From Halomonas halodenitrificans DSM 735 (GTDB taxonomy: Bacteria; Pseudomonadota; Gammaproteobacteria; Pseudomonadales; Halomonadaceae), in contig NZ_JHVH01000009.1 of NCBI RefSeq assembly GCF_000620045.1, forward strand, positions 62,001-126,000: DNA of 64,000 nucleotides, in the 5' to 3' direction. Below are positions 9,635-18,089 of this stretch, one piece after another; the first letter of the stretch is position 1; every line of letters begins with the position of its first letter. The notes beneath the pieces are model-generated. The model saw only the letters and a program-made list of their open reading frames with translations, was not told where the DNA came from and did no database searches. The position numbers were made by a program, and so were the translations under genes.

Positions 9635-9653
9635 GCCCCGGCTGAGCCGGGGC
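9635..9653 (+). terminator. Possible terminator hairpin after ptsP
   Basis: GCCCCGGCT (9635-9643) is complementary to AGCCGGGGC (9645-9653), just after the ptsP stop. There is no T-run, so it may be a stabilising hairpin or a repeat rather than an intrinsic terminator. Confidence 0.35.
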
Positions 9654-9716
9654 TATAAGCCTTACGCTGTAAGTGATACGAAAACCCCTTGTCGGGAGTT
9701 TCGGTGGCGATACCCT

Positions 9717-9823
<107 letters not shown>

Positions 9824-9836
9824 TGCCCCCTCCACC

Positions 9837-9849
9837 GGGGACTGTCCCC
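9837..9849. repeat. GGGGACTGTCCCC palindrome
   Basis: A single copy of the palindrome family seen in the array at 207-314, just before the stop of the NRDE gene. It lies between the heptamer array and the convergent gene end. Confidence 0.7.
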
Positions 9850-9856
9850 AGGGGGC

Positions 9857-10624
9857 CTAGGGCTCCACCGTCAACCATGTCTCGCCGTTGGCTGCACCCC
9901 CCGGCCCGAAACGCTTCTCGCCGATCTCGATGCGCCCGCTGGCGTGCCAGCCGACCGAGGTCATGGCCCGGGTGCCGTACTGCTCGCCGATGATAAAGGG
10001 CGAGGAGAGGGCGCGTTCCAGCTCGAGTTCCACACCGGTGTCCGGCAGGCGTGCGTCGTCGGCGGGGTGCGGGTCGGCCATCGCGGCCAGGGCGTCGGCC
10101 GGCCAGCGGCCATGACGCAGGGCGACGCCAAGACCCTGGCGGGCCTCGACCAGCTTCGGCCAGGGCGTATCGAGAGAGGCGTTGGAGAGGCCGTGAAGGC
10201 CGGGCGGCACCTCACGAAGCACCGCTCCTTCGAGACCGCGATGCAGATGCCACAGCCGCTCGCCGTCGCCGGCCAGCAGATTGAAGCCGGCATAGCGCAG
10301 TGCCTCGCCACGCTCCAGACGTGCCAGCCAGCTTTCAAGCTCGGGGTGGGTCAAGGCGTCATGGACCAGGCCGCCGCGGCTGGGAGCGCCTTCGGGCACC
10401 CGCAGGCGCGGCTCGCGGACATTGGTCACCGCGGCGAAGCGTCCCCCGCGGTGCACGGCCAGCCAAGTGCCGCCGGCTTCCAGGTCGCGCCCGCCGAGGA
10501 CCTCGGGGGCGTCGTCCCAGGCGGCCAGCCCGGCGGTGGGGCGAGCGTGAAACTCGTCGCGGTTGGCGACCAGGCGCAGGGGCCAGGCGCTGTGAGGTCG
10601 ATGGTCAAAGGCAATCAGGCACAT
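9857..10624 (-). CDS. NRDE-family (TANGO2-like) protein
   Basis: Predicted 255-residue protein of the transport-and-Golgi-organisation-2 family. The start MCLIAF and the NRDEF motif at about residue 21 define the family, and the following GGRDLEAGGTWLAVH and VTNVREP segments are typical. The N-terminal Cys suggests an Ntn-hydrolase-like fold; eukaryotic members have been linked to haem and lipid metabolism, but the bacterial role is not settled. It is transcribed against ptsP and divergently from the TauE/SafE gene. Confidence 0.85.
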   Translation of the reverse strand: MCLIAFDHRPHSAWPLRLVANRDEFHARPTAGLAAWDDAPEVLGGRDLEAGGTWLAVHRGGRFAAVTNVREPRLRVPEGAPSRGGLVHDALTHPELESWLARLERGEALRYAGFNLLAGDGERLWHLHRGLEGAVLREVPPGLHGLSNASLDTPWPKLVEARQGLGVALRHGRWPADALAAMADPHPADDARLPDTGVELELERALSSPFIIGEQYGTRAMTSVGWHASGRIEIGEKRFGPGGAANGETWLTVEP

Positions 10625-10788
10625 GGGGCCAGCTTAATGGCTCACCGGCGGCCGGGAAAGCCCGCGATGACAGCATTCACGGGCCGGCGTACACTCGGGC
10701 CTCACCTCGTTAACGACCAAGGATGACGAATGCGAGACACGTTAGCCGAGCCGCTAGCCGATGAAGCCGGCCCCCGAGAGCTCCGTAC

Positions 10789-11586
10789 ATGATGACGCTA
10801 TTGCTGGTCTTCGTCGGTTACCTGGCACTGGGAGTCGTCGCGGGAACGCTGGCCGGGCTGTTCGGTGTCGGCGGGGGGCTGATCATCGTGCCGGCCCTGG
10901 TCTTCGCCTTCGGCCTTCAGGACGTGCCCGCGGCGGTCACCATGCACCTGGCGATCGGTACGTCGCTTGCCACCATCGTGGTGACCGGCACTTCCTCGGC
11001 CTGGGGGCACTATCGCCGCGGCAGCATCCATCGGCAGTGGTTTCTGGCCCTGCTGCCCGGGCTGTTGCTGGGGGCCGTGGCCGGTGTCTTCGTCGCCGAT
11101 GGCCTCTCCGCGGGTAGCCTGGGCACCCTGTTCGGGGTGTTCGTGCTGGTGATGGCGGCGCGCATGGCGCTCAGCCGGGGGCCGCGGCCCGGCAGCACGG
11201 CGCCGGGCCGAGCGGTCATGGGTGTTGCGGGCGGGGTGATCGGTGGCGTCTCGGCGCTGTTCGGCATCGGCGGCGGCACCCTGAGCGTGCCCTGGTTGAC
11301 CCGCTGCGGGGCGCCGTTGACCCAGGCGGTGGGTACCTCCGCCGCCTGCGGTGTTCCCATCGCCCTGTTCGGGGCGGCCACCTTCGTGGTGCTGGGGTGG
11401 GGCAACTCGCTGCTGCCTGCCGGCGCCACCGGTTTCGTGATGTGGCCGGCCCTGCTGGGTATCGTGCTGGCCAGCGTGCCTTGCGCGCGCGTCGGCGTCT
11501 GGCTCGCCCACCGCCTGCCGGCCAAGGTGCTGCGCCTGGCCTTCGCTGCCTTGCTGGCCTCGGTGGGGCTTACCTTCATCTTGTAG
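10789..11586 (+). CDS. TauE/SafE family sulfite exporter-like permease
   Basis: Predicted 265-residue inner-membrane protein with about eight hydrophobic helices and two family half-repeats: FGVGGGLIIVPALV near residue 25 and FGIGGGTLSVPWL near residue 160. Members are proposed to export sulfite, sulfoacetate or other sulfur-containing anions; the substrate here is not evident. The gene occupies the same slot, next to lgt, in Pseudomonas. The start is the first of two adjacent ATG codons. Confidence 0.85.
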   Translation: MMTLLLVFVGYLALGVVAGTLAGLFGVGGGLIIVPALVFAFGLQDVPAAVTMHLAIGTSLATIVVTGTSSAWGHYRRGSIHRQWFLALLPGLLLGAVAGVFVADGLSAGSLGTLFGVFVLVMAARMALSRGPRPGSTAPGRAVMGVAGGVIGGVSALFGIGGGTLSVPWLTRCGAPLTQAVGTSAACGVPIALFGAATFVVLGWGNSLLPAGATGFVMWPALLGIVLASVPCARVGVWLAHRLPAKVLRLAFAALLASVGLTFIL

Positions 11587-11662
11587 TTTTAAGCGGTAAG
11601 AAAAAAGCCCTTGCCGCTGGGCTTGGTGTCGATATCCTGGCGTACGGCTTACGGCTCCCTCA

Positions 11663-11743
11663 GGGGACAGGCCCCGGCCAGGCCGCCTCGGCTCGTCCTG
11701 GTGCACCATGCTTACGGTGTTCCTTCCGTCGGGGCCTGTCCCC
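11663..11743. repeat. Inverted pair of GGGGACAGGCCCC palindromes
   Basis: GGGGACAGGCCCC at 11663-11675 is the exact reverse complement of GGGGCCTGTCCCC at 11731-11743. It is a variant of the GGGGACAGTCCCC family, in a 55-base spaced pair between the TauE gene and lgt, with a short TTACGG heptamer fragment (about 11640-11656) beside it. Confidence 0.75.
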
Positions 11744-11800
11744 AGGGGGACGGCATCCAGCTGTCTGCTTCCTCCCAGTCTCCAGCTTTAAAGGATTTCC

Positions 11801-12592
11801 ATGCTTTCGTATCCCGATATCGACCCCGTGGCTATCGCCCTTGGACCCTTCCAGGTGCACTGGTACGGGCTGATGTATGTGGTGGGCTTTATGGCCGCCT
11901 GGTTCCTGGGGCGTCGCCGCGCCGCGCGCATCGGCATGGTCCAGGATGATATCGGCGACCTGATCTTCTATGCCGCTCTGGGTGTGGTACTGGGAGGGCG
12001 CCTGGGCTATGCGCTCTTTTACGGCCTCGGCCAATGGTCGGCGGATCCGCTGTGGATCCTGCGGGTATGGGATGGAGGCATGAGTTTCCACGGCGGCCTG
12101 CTCGGCGTGCTGGTCGCCGCCTGGTGGTTCGCCAGGAAGAAGCAGCTGGCCTTCTTCACCCTCACCGATTTCGTGGCCCCGCTGGTGCCTATTGGCCTGG
12201 GCGCCGGGCGCATCGGCAACTTTATCAATCGCGAGCTGCCGGGGGCCGTCACCGAGATGCCCTGGGGCATGCCGTTCCCCGGTCTGGGCCCTGAGCCGCG
12301 CCACCCTTCATCACTCTATGAGGCGGCCCTCGAAGGGGCGGTGCTGTTCGTCGTGCTGTGGTGGGTCACCGCCACGCCACGCCGTCGTGGCGTGGCCTCG
12401 GGACTCTTCCTGGTGCTCTATGGGGCCTTCCGTTTCCTGGTGGAGTTCTACCGCCTGCCGGATGCCCATATCGGCTACCTGGCCTTCGGCTGGTTCACCA
12501 TGGGCATGCTGCTGACCCTGCCGATGATCGCCGCGGGCCTGGCCCTGCTCGCCTGGTCGCGTCGCCAGCCGGTGGATGCAACGCGAACGTAG
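11801..12592 (+). CDS. lgt: Prolipoprotein diacylglyceryl transferase
   Basis: Predicted 263-residue inner-membrane enzyme that transfers diacylglycerol from phosphatidylglycerol to the lipobox cysteine of prelipoproteins. Seven hydrophobic segments are visible. Key motifs are HWYGLMY near residue 24, FHGGLLG near residue 100 and [11 protein letters not shown] near residue 140 with the essential arginine. Length is normal. Its position upstream of thyA and folA is conserved in Pseudomonas-type genomes. Confidence 0.95.
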   Translation: MLSYPDIDPVAIALGPFQVHWYGLMYVVGFMAAWFLGRRRAARIGMVQDDIGDLIFYAALGVVLGGRLGYALFYGLGQWSADPLWILRVWDGGMSFHGGLLGVLVAAWWFARKKQLAFFTLTDFVAPLVPIGLGAGRIGNFINRELPGAVTEMPWGMPFPGLGPEPRHPSSLYEAALEGAVLFVVLWWVTATPRRRGVASGLFLVLYGAFRFLVEFYRLPDAHIGYLAFGWFTMGMLLTLPMIAAGLALLAWSRRQPVDATRT

Positions 12593-12645
12593 GAGCGCGC
12601 TGGCCCCCTAAGGGGACAGTCCTCAGCCATGTAAGGGGGCTGCCC
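12590..12645 (+). repeat. Degenerate palindromes after lgt
   Basis: The lgt stop runs into GTAGGAGCGCGCT, like the copy at 174, followed by AGGGGACAGTCCTC (about 12611), a worn member of the GGGGACAGTCCCC family. A G-rich/C-rich pair (AGGGGGCTGCCCC) closes the block. Confidence 0.5.
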
Positions 12646-12680
12646 CGAATAAGCGCGAAGGCTCGCTTCAGTCAGTATCG

Positions 12681-12715
12681 CTGGACGTGTAGAATCCTTG
12701 CTTCTACACGTCCAG
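12681..12715 (+). promoter_or_regulatory. Strong stem-loop just upstream of thyA
   Basis: CTGGACGTGTAGAA (12681-12694) and TTCTACACGTCCAG (12702-12715) form a perfect 14-pair stem with a 7-base loop, ending 14 bases before the thyA GTG. There is no T-run after it, so it is not a classic terminator. It could control thyA translation, protect the mRNA end, or be an operator dyad. Confidence 0.6.
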
Positions 12716-12729
12716 CTCAGAAGAATGCC

Positions 12730-13566
12730 GTGACCGACGATACTCAGCCCGCCCTCGAACAGCCCGCTCTCGAGCAGCCCTACCTCGACCTGATGCGCCA
12801 GGTGCTCGACCATGGTGTGGAGCGTGACGACCGCACCGGGGTGGGTACCCGCTCGATCTTCGGCCATCAGATGCGCTTCGACCTGGCCCGCGGCTTTCCG
12901 CTGCTGACCACCAAGAAGCTGCACACCCGCTCGATCTTCCACGAGCTGCTGTGGTTCCTCGCCGGCGATACCAATATCGGCTATCTCAAGGAGCATGGGG
13001 TGCGCATCTGGGACGCGTGGGCCGACGAAAACGGCGACCTGGGGCCCATCTACGGGTATCAGTGGCGCAGCTGGCCCGACCCGCGGGGGGGCCATGTCGA
13101 TCAGATCGCCGGCCTGCTCGAGCAGCTACGGGTGAATCCGCGCTCGCGGCGCCTGATCGTCTCCGCCTGGAACCCGGCCCAGGTCGATGAGATGCAGTTG
13201 CCGCCCTGTCACTGCCTGTTCCAGTTCTACGTGGCCGAGGGACGGCTTTCCTGCCAGCTCTATCAGCGCAGCGCCGATATCTTCCTGGGGGTGCCCTTCA
13301 ATATCGCCAGCTACGCCCTGCTGACCCAGATGATCGCCCAGGTGGCGGGCCTGGCGCCCGGGGAGTTTATCCACACCCTGGGTGATGCCCACCTATATCT
13401 CAATCATCTGGAGCAGGCCGAGGAGCAGCTGGCGCGCACGCCGCGCCCGGCACCCCGGCTGGTGCTCGACCCCGGCGTCGACGACCTCTTCGATTTCCGT
13501 ATGGAGCATATCGCCATCGAGGATTACGACCCCCACCCGCATATCAAGGCGGAGGTTGCCGTATGA
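12730..13566 (+). CDS. thyA: Thymidylate synthase
   Basis: Predicted 278-residue enzyme that makes dTMP from dUMP using methylene-tetrahydrofolate. The nucleophile Cys160 is in [10 protein letters not shown], the folate and dUMP contacts lie in the [20 protein letters not shown] region (in two parts), and the C-terminal [10 protein letters not shown] is typical. GTG at 12730 adds about 14 residues relative to E. coli, including a small tandem duplication ([10 protein letters not shown]); no closer start codon exists. It overlaps folA by four bases, so methylene-folate use and dihydrofolate recycling are translationally coupled. Confidence 0.95.
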   Translation: MTDDTQPALEQPALEQPYLDLMRQVLDHGVERDDRTGVGTRSIFGHQMRFDLARGFPLLTTKKLHTRSIFHELLWFLAGDTNIGYLKEHGVRIWDAWADENGDLGPIYGYQWRSWPDPRGGHVDQIAGLLEQLRVNPRSRRLIVSAWNPAQVDEMQLPPCHCLFQFYVAEGRLSCQLYQRSADIFLGVPFNIASYALLTQMIAQVAGLAPGEFIHTLGDAHLYLNHLEQAEEQLARTPRPAPRLVLDPGVDDLFDFRMEHIAIEDYDPHPHIKAEVAV

Positions 13567-14087
13567 GTGATGACACCCTCGTGCCCATTGCCATGATCGC
13601 CGCCATGGATCGCAACCGCGTGATCGGCATCGATAACCGCATGCCCTGGCATATCCCCGAGGATCTCAAGTACTTCAAGCGCATGACCCTGGGCAAGCCA
13701 CTGGTGATGGGGCGCAAGACCTTCGACTCCATCGGCCGGCCGCTGCCTGGGCGATTGAATATCGTGGTCACCCGCGACAAGGGCTTCTCTCACGATGGTA
13801 TCCGCGTCTGTCATGATATCGCCGCGGCGCTGACCCTGGCCGACCAGCAGGCTATCATCGAGGGGGTGGAAGAGATCATGGTGATGGGCGGCGCGGAGGT
13901 CTACGCCCAGTTATTGCCTCTGGCCAGCCGCCTCTACCTGACTGAAGTGGATACCGAGGTGGCGGGCGATGCCCGCTTCCCCGAGCTCGACCCCGCCGAG
14001 TGGGTGGAGGTTTCGCGGGTTCCCGGTAGCCCCGCCGAGGGTCAGCCCGCCTACGACTTCGTCGAGTATCGTCGTCGTGAGGGTTAG
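13563..14087 (+). CDS. folA: Dihydrofolate reductase
   Basis: Predicted 174-residue NADPH-dependent enzyme that regenerates tetrahydrofolate from the dihydrofolate released by thymidylate synthase. The active-site loop [16 protein letters not shown] contains the conserved Trp and the Asp equivalent to Asp27 of E. coli; [15 protein letters not shown] is the cofactor-binding segment, and the MVMGGAEVY motif follows. The ATG overlaps the thyA stop (ATGA). This is the chromosomal trimethoprim target, with no obvious resistance-type deviation. Confidence 0.95.
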   Translation: MSDDTLVPIAMIAAMDRNRVIGIDNRMPWHIPEDLKYFKRMTLGKPLVMGRKTFDSIGRPLPGRLNIVVTRDKGFSHDGIRVCHDIAAALTLADQQAIIEGVEEIMVMGGAEVYAQLLPLASRLYLTEVDTEVAGDARFPELDPAEWVEVSRVPGSPAEGQPAYDFVEYRRREG

Positions 14088-14189
14088 TGCCGGAAGAGCG
14101 TCGTCACCCGATGACATTTGTCATGGGCGCGCATCTGGCACAGACTTGAAGCACTGCCTGGATCACAGAGCCTGTGGGAGGAGAACGGT

Positions 14190-15305
14190 TTGGCCGAGCA
14201 ACGCGTAGACTCGCTGCTGGACGCCCTGGATGGGCGGACACGATCGCTGCTGGAACGCCTGGCCCATGAGCGCGAGGCGCGCCGCCATGCCGAGAACGTG
14301 CAGGCGGAGTTGGCCCAGCGTCTCGGCGAGCTGGAACGCCGTTTGGCCGAAGCCGAAGCCAACCGCCTGGAGCTGGAGGAAGAGCGCCGAAACCTTAGCG
14401 AAAAGCGTCGTGAGCTAAGCGACAAGTGTCGCGAGATGAACGAGAAATGCCTCGAGCTGCAAGAGGAGTGCCGCGAGCTCGACGAGCAGAACGGCGAACT
14501 CGAGGCTCATAGCCGCCACCTCCAGCAACGCCTGGAAAGCGGTGAGCCCGCCGAGAACGGGTTCCGCCCAGGCCGCCGCTCCCAGGGGCTCTCCGCGCTG
14601 ATCGGCCGGCGTGCCGAGCCTGCCGACTCTCACAGCGATGACTCAGGTCAGCCATCGCGTAGGAGCGCGATTTATCGCGCGATGGACGATACCCCATCGC
14701 CGGTGAGCCGTACCTCGGATACATCCGACTCCTACAAGGGCGCGGCCCCCGAGGCCGAGGCCACCGTATCGCCGGATACATCCGCCGCCTGCCCGACAAC
14801 GACCCCCGCAGCCCCTGCCACGGCTCCGTCTCCCCAGGCACTGCTCGGCCAGTGGTATCAACGCTACCCCACCGCCTTCTTCAAGGGCCATACCCGCCCG
14901 CTGATGGTGGGTATCCACGAGGTGCTGGCCAGCCACGAACCCTGGCCCGAGAAGCTGGTGCGCCGAGCACTGGCCTGCTACGTCAATCTTCCCCGCTATC
15001 TCAAGGCGATGCGCAAGGACGCCGAGCGTATCGATCTCGACGGCCAGCCCGCCGGCAAGGTGGATGCCCAGGCCGCCGATTACGCCCACCGCAAGCTCGA
15101 CCGCCTGCAGAGCGGGAAGCCTGCCAGTCAGGGACGTGGCAAGCCGGCCAGGGCCGCGGGTCAGGAGAAAGGCAAGCCGAAGAAGGGGCAGGGCGGTGGC
15201 ACCCGCCAGGCAGCCCGAAAGCCTGCTCCCGAGCAAGCCGAGCCGGCACCCGCCACCATGGAAGAGAAGCTCTCGGCCCTGATGGCGAAGCATAACGAGC
15301 CATAA
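14190..15305 (+). CDS. Coiled-coil protein with C-terminal ProQ/FinO RNA-binding domain
   Basis: Predicted 371-residue cytoplasmic protein in three parts. Residues about 15-116 form a long charged heptad-type coiled coil. Residues 120-215 are a Ser/Thr/Pro/Ala-rich linker. Residues about 216-306 match a ProQ/FinO domain (LLGQWYQRYPTAFF, LMVGIHEVL, YVNLPRYLKAM). A basic Lys/Gly tail and a short MEEKLSALMAKHNE end follow. The start is set at TTG 14190 because GGGAGGAG lies six bases before it; TTG 14118 is a weaker alternative. The ProQ fold implies binding of structured RNA, with the coiled coil adding self-association; this is inference. The linker at residues about 157-164 is encoded by an REP-like palindrome. 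Confidence 0.75.
   Translation: MAEQRVDSLLDALDGRTRSLLERLAHEREARRHAENVQAELAQRLGELERRLAEAEANRLELEEERRNLSEKRRELSDKCREMNEKCLELQEECRELDEQNGELEAHSRHLQQRLESGEPAENGFRPGRRSQGLSALIGRRAEPADSHSDDSGQPSRRSAIYRAMDDTPSPVSRTSDTSDSYKGAAPEAEATVSPDTSAACPTTTPAAPATAPSPQALLGQWYQRYPTAFFKGHTRPLMVGIHEVLASHEPWPEKLVRRALACYVNLPRYLKAMRKDAERIDLDGQPAGKVDAQAADYAHRKLDRLQSGKPASQGRGKPARAAGQEKGKPKKGQGGGTRQAARKPAPEQAEPAPATMEEKLSALMAKHNEP
14659..14684 (+). repeat. REP-like palindrome inside the ProQ-domain coding region
   Basis: GTAGGAGCGCGATTTATCGC followed by GCGAT matches the intergenic repeat beginning at 174. Here it is in frame and encodes the linker residues RRSAIYRA. Its imperfect inverted repeat centre is GCGCGATTTATCGCGC. 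Insertion into a disordered linker would be tolerated. Confidence 0.6.
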
Positions 15306-15706
15306 GCTGCTGATAAGAAACTGACTTTTAATACCGATCGCTCCACCATGCCGCCGTCGCCGGGTGCTGGTGAGCCCCGGCTTGTGTTCGTCATATTGGC
15401 AGGGCATCATGCTGGAACCGCCGAGAGGCGTGTGTTTGCAATGGCCGACAAAAGTTCCACATCAAAAGAGCGGTACGTAGGAAAACAGTGTTTTTTCTTC
15501 TTGCGTTCCCCCTTGAGCCGGTATAAGGTTGCCCCTGCGAGCATTGGAATATAACTAAGGCTTTGCCGAAGTGAGGCTCGCACCGGCACCCTTCGTGAGA
15601 AGGTCAGCCGAGACGAGCCGGCGCAGACCGGCCAGGCCTGCCGAATCGCCCAAGAGCGGACGGCAACAAACGATCGAAACAGACTGCTAGTCAAAGGAAC
15701 ATCATC
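15306..15706 (+). other. Intergenic region holding the porin promoter and leader
   Basis: This 401-base gap precedes the porin gene and is less GC-rich in its middle part. A possible -10 TATAAC lies at 15550-15555 without a convincing -35 at ideal spacing; the mRNA leader would then be about 150 bases. A small hairpin (CCTTC GTGA GAAGG, about 15590-15603) lies in that leader. No reliable gene is seen; the minus-strand frame 15407-15694 has no family features. Confidence 0.45.
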
Positions 15707-16840
15707 ATGAAAAAGACACTGTTAGCGACTGCTATTGCCGGTGCCATGGTTGCCTCCGGCGCCCAGGCTGCCACCATCTACAATCAGGACGACACCAAGC
15801 TCGACCTGTACGGCAACATCCAGATTGTTTACGCCAACACCAATAACGCTGCTGGCGACAGCGAAGATGAGCTGGCCGATAACGGTTCTACCCTTGGCTT
15901 CTCCGGCGAGCATATGATCAACCGCGGCCTGACCGGCTACTTCAAGGCCGAGTTCGAGCATGATGCCGACGAAGCCAAGACCGCTGGCGGCCTGAACACC
16001 GGCGACCAGGCCTATATGGGTCTGAAGGGCAACTTCGGTGATGTGCGTGTGGGTTCCTGGGATCCGCTGATCGACGACTGGATCCAGGATCCGATCACTA
16101 ATAACGAATACTTCGATGTCTCCGACTCCAGCTACACTCGTAACCTCGATGCTGTCAGCATTGTTGGCATTGAGAATCGTGAAGGTAACAAGCTTGCCTA
16201 TACTTCCCCGTCACTGAGCGGTTTCCAGTTTGCCATCGGTACGCAGTTTGAAGGTGATGCCGAGGGCTTTGAAGATACTGCACTCATCGACGAAGATCGT
16301 GTCAACAAGAAAGCTGACTCGAATGCTTCTGCCTTCGGTGGCGTTAAGTATACCGCTGGAGCCTTCTCCATCGCGGCTGTCTACGACAACCTCGATAATA
16401 ACGATGGCACCTATCAGGCTTTCAATGAAGATGGTGATGTTACTAGTACCAGCGATTTGAAAGCAGGTGATCAGTACGGTATTACCGCCCAGTACACCAT
16501 GAATACCCTGCGTGTTGCCGCCAAGATCGAGCGCTTCGAGTCAGATAACGAGTTCAGCGAAGACGCCAACTTCTATGCCTTGGGTGCCCGCTACGGCTAC
16601 GGCATGGGCGATATCTACGGCGCCTACCAGTACATCGATGTGGGCGGTGATACCTTCCGTGACACATTCGGTGATGTCATTAAAGGCGATGCAGAAACCA
16701 GCGAGACCTATAACGAAGTTGTTATCGGTGCCACCTATAATGTCTCCGATGCCATGTACACCTTTATCGAGGGTGCCTGGTACGATCGTGAGGAAGATGC
16801 AAGCGACGGCGTTGCCGTTGGTGCTGTCTACCTGTTCTAA
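15707..16840 (+). CDS. Acidic Gram-negative general porin
   Basis: Predicted 377-residue outer-membrane beta-barrel porin. A signal peptide (residues 1-21, ending SGAQA before ATIYNQD) is followed by a strand opening with LDLYGNIQIVY and many alternating strands. The protein ends in the aromatic VGAVYLF that the BAM machinery recognises. It is very rich in Asp and Glu, as expected for a salt-adapted species. A strong T-rich terminator follows and the long leader suggests regulated, high-level expression. Specific substrates cannot be read. Confidence 0.9.
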   Translation: MKKTLLATAIAGAMVASGAQAATIYNQDDTKLDLYGNIQIVYANTNNAAGDSEDELADNGSTLGFSGEHMINRGLTGYFKAEFEHDADEAKTAGGLNTGDQAYMGLKGNFGDVRVGSWDPLIDDWIQDPITNNEYFDVSDSSYTRNLDAVSIVGIENREGNKLAYTSPSLSGFQFAIGTQFEGDAEGFEDTALIDEDRVNKKADSNASAFGGVKYTAGAFSIAAVYDNLDNNDGTYQAFNEDGDVTSTSDLKAGDQYGITAQYTMNTLRVAAKIERFESDNEFSEDANFYALGARYGYGMGDIYGAYQYIDVGGDTFRDTFGDVIKGDAETSETYNEVVIGATYNVSDAMYTFIEGAWYDREEDASDGVAVGAVYLF

Positions 16841-16888
16841 TCCACTCGGTCGCAGGGCCTGACCCTGCCCCGATGGGTTTCGACATCG

Positions 16889-16919
16889 AAAGCCGATCCT
16901 CCGGGGTCGGCTTTTTTTA
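16889..16919 (+). terminator. Rho-independent terminator after the porin gene
   Basis: AAAGCCGATCC and GGGGTCGGCTTT form a GC-rich stem (one G-T pair) followed by a run of seven Ts. It lies about 50 bases after the porin stop, so the next gene needs its own promoter or read-through. Confidence 0.9.
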
Positions 16920-16945
16920 TTACCGGCATGACCAAGCGAGGTTCC

Positions 16946-17995
16946 ATGAACAAGCCTATCGTGACCGCCGGCCTGCTAAGCCTGGGGCTCGCCCTGGCGG
17001 GCTCTCAGGCGCTGGCCAGCGAGATGCAGGATCGCTTCCGCGAATCCGGCAAGCAGCTCGACCTGACCGGCTTCCTGCAGGCCGATACCGATGCCCGCAG
17101 CCGCAGCTTCCTCTATGGGGGCGTGCAGGAGCACGACTTCACCGTCAAGGAGAGCGGCACCTACCGTTTCGATAGCCGGGTACCGGCCGGAGAGTCCGCG
17201 GAGTATCGTGTCGAGGCGCTGCTGCTCGACGACCAGGGGCAGGTCATCGCCCGTGCTGAGGGGCTTGGCCAGAATGGCGGCCTGAGCTTCCAGCAGCGCC
17301 TTGAGCCGGGTGACTATGTGCTGCAGGTGCAGGGCAACAAGTTCGGGACCGTGCGGCGCGGCGGCAACAGCTTCTCGGTGAGTGTCTCCGGCCTGGATGT
17401 GGACGAAGACGTTTCGGCCGGCGAGGGGATCGCCTTTACCGGCACCAGCCGCGAGGGAGGCCGCAGCGCCTTTGTGCGCCGCCCGGATGTGGTGGCCGCC
17501 ATCGCCGCGCCGTCGGCTGACAAGGCAGGCGAGGCTTCGCAAGCGGCTCAGCAAAAGACTCGGCCAGCGGCAGCGGGGTCCGCTACGGCAGCAACAGAGG
17601 CAGCCGATAGTCAGGCAGCTACTGCGGCGAGCGGTGCTTCTGTGGCCGCAGAGTCCGAGCCGGCCAAGGGTTTCGAGCGGGTCGTTACCGATGTGAAGAT
17701 TCGTGCCCGCGGCGAGGTGCTGAGCTTCGAGGTGCTGGAGGCGGGCACCGTGGCCATCGCTACCTCCACCTTCCCCGGTAACGAGGGCACCTACCGCATC
17801 GAGGCCGAAGTGGTGGACGAGCAGGGGCGCGTGGTGGCACGCGATGCCGGCGAGGGCTTCGATGGCGACGTCGACCTGCGCACCGAGCTGGAGCCGGGCC
17901 GCTACACCATCCGGGTCAATGGCCAGAAGTTCGGCGGGGCGATGAGCGGCGTCAATAACTACGAGCTCGAGGTGCGCCAGCTGGATCGCCGCTAG
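16946..17995 (+). CDS. Exported protein with two homologous beta domains
   Basis: Predicted 349-residue secreted protein of unknown function. A signal peptide (1-25, ending ALA) precedes two related domains, about 61-152 and 256-346. Both contain the pattern (E)(S/A)GT, a YR(V/I)EA strand, D-(D/E)-QG-(Q/R)-V-(I/V)-AR, then LEPG-(D/R)-Y and (V/G)-G-x-KFG. They are joined by an Ala/Ser/Thr-rich linker of about 70 residues. The domain style resembles pre-peptidase C-terminal or similar beta-sandwich modules, but no catalytic residues are evident. ATG 16946 has GAGG before it; ATG 16928 is an alternative that would put charged residues ahead of the signal. Confidence 0.75.
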   Translation: MNKPIVTAGLLSLGLALAGSQALASEMQDRFRESGKQLDLTGFLQADTDARSRSFLYGGVQEHDFTVKESGTYRFDSRVPAGESAEYRVEALLLDDQGQVIARAEGLGQNGGLSFQQRLEPGDYVLQVQGNKFGTVRRGGNSFSVSVSGLDVDEDVSAGEGIAFTGTSREGGRSAFVRRPDVVAAIAAPSADKAGEASQAAQQKTRPAAAGSATAATEAADSQAATAASGASVAAESEPAKGFERVVTDVKIRARGEVLSFEVLEAGTVAIATSTFPGNEGTYRIEAEVVDEQGRVVARDAGEGFDGDVDLRTELEPGRYTIRVNGQKFGGAMSGVNNYELEVRQLDRR

Positions 17996-18041
17996 GGCTC
18001 GACTGTTAACCCGCCTGTCCCATCGACTCACCGGGACCACC

Positions 18042-18071
18042 AAAAAAGCCCCGGCCAGTCGGCCGGGGCTT
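18042..18071 (-). terminator. Terminator of the DcaP-like porin gene
   Basis: AAGCCCCGGCC (18046-18056) pairs with GGCCGGGGCTT (18061-18071) around a 4-base loop. The A-run on the plus strand is a T-run for the minus strand, so it ends the leftward porin gene; it may also stop the convergent gene. Confidence 0.9.
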
Positions 18072-18089
18072 GAGCCATCATCGGCGCGC

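Noticed and set aside
15407-15694. 95-codon minus-strand frame in the porin leader
   Set aside because: No ribosome site or family features, and it overlaps the expected porin promoter.
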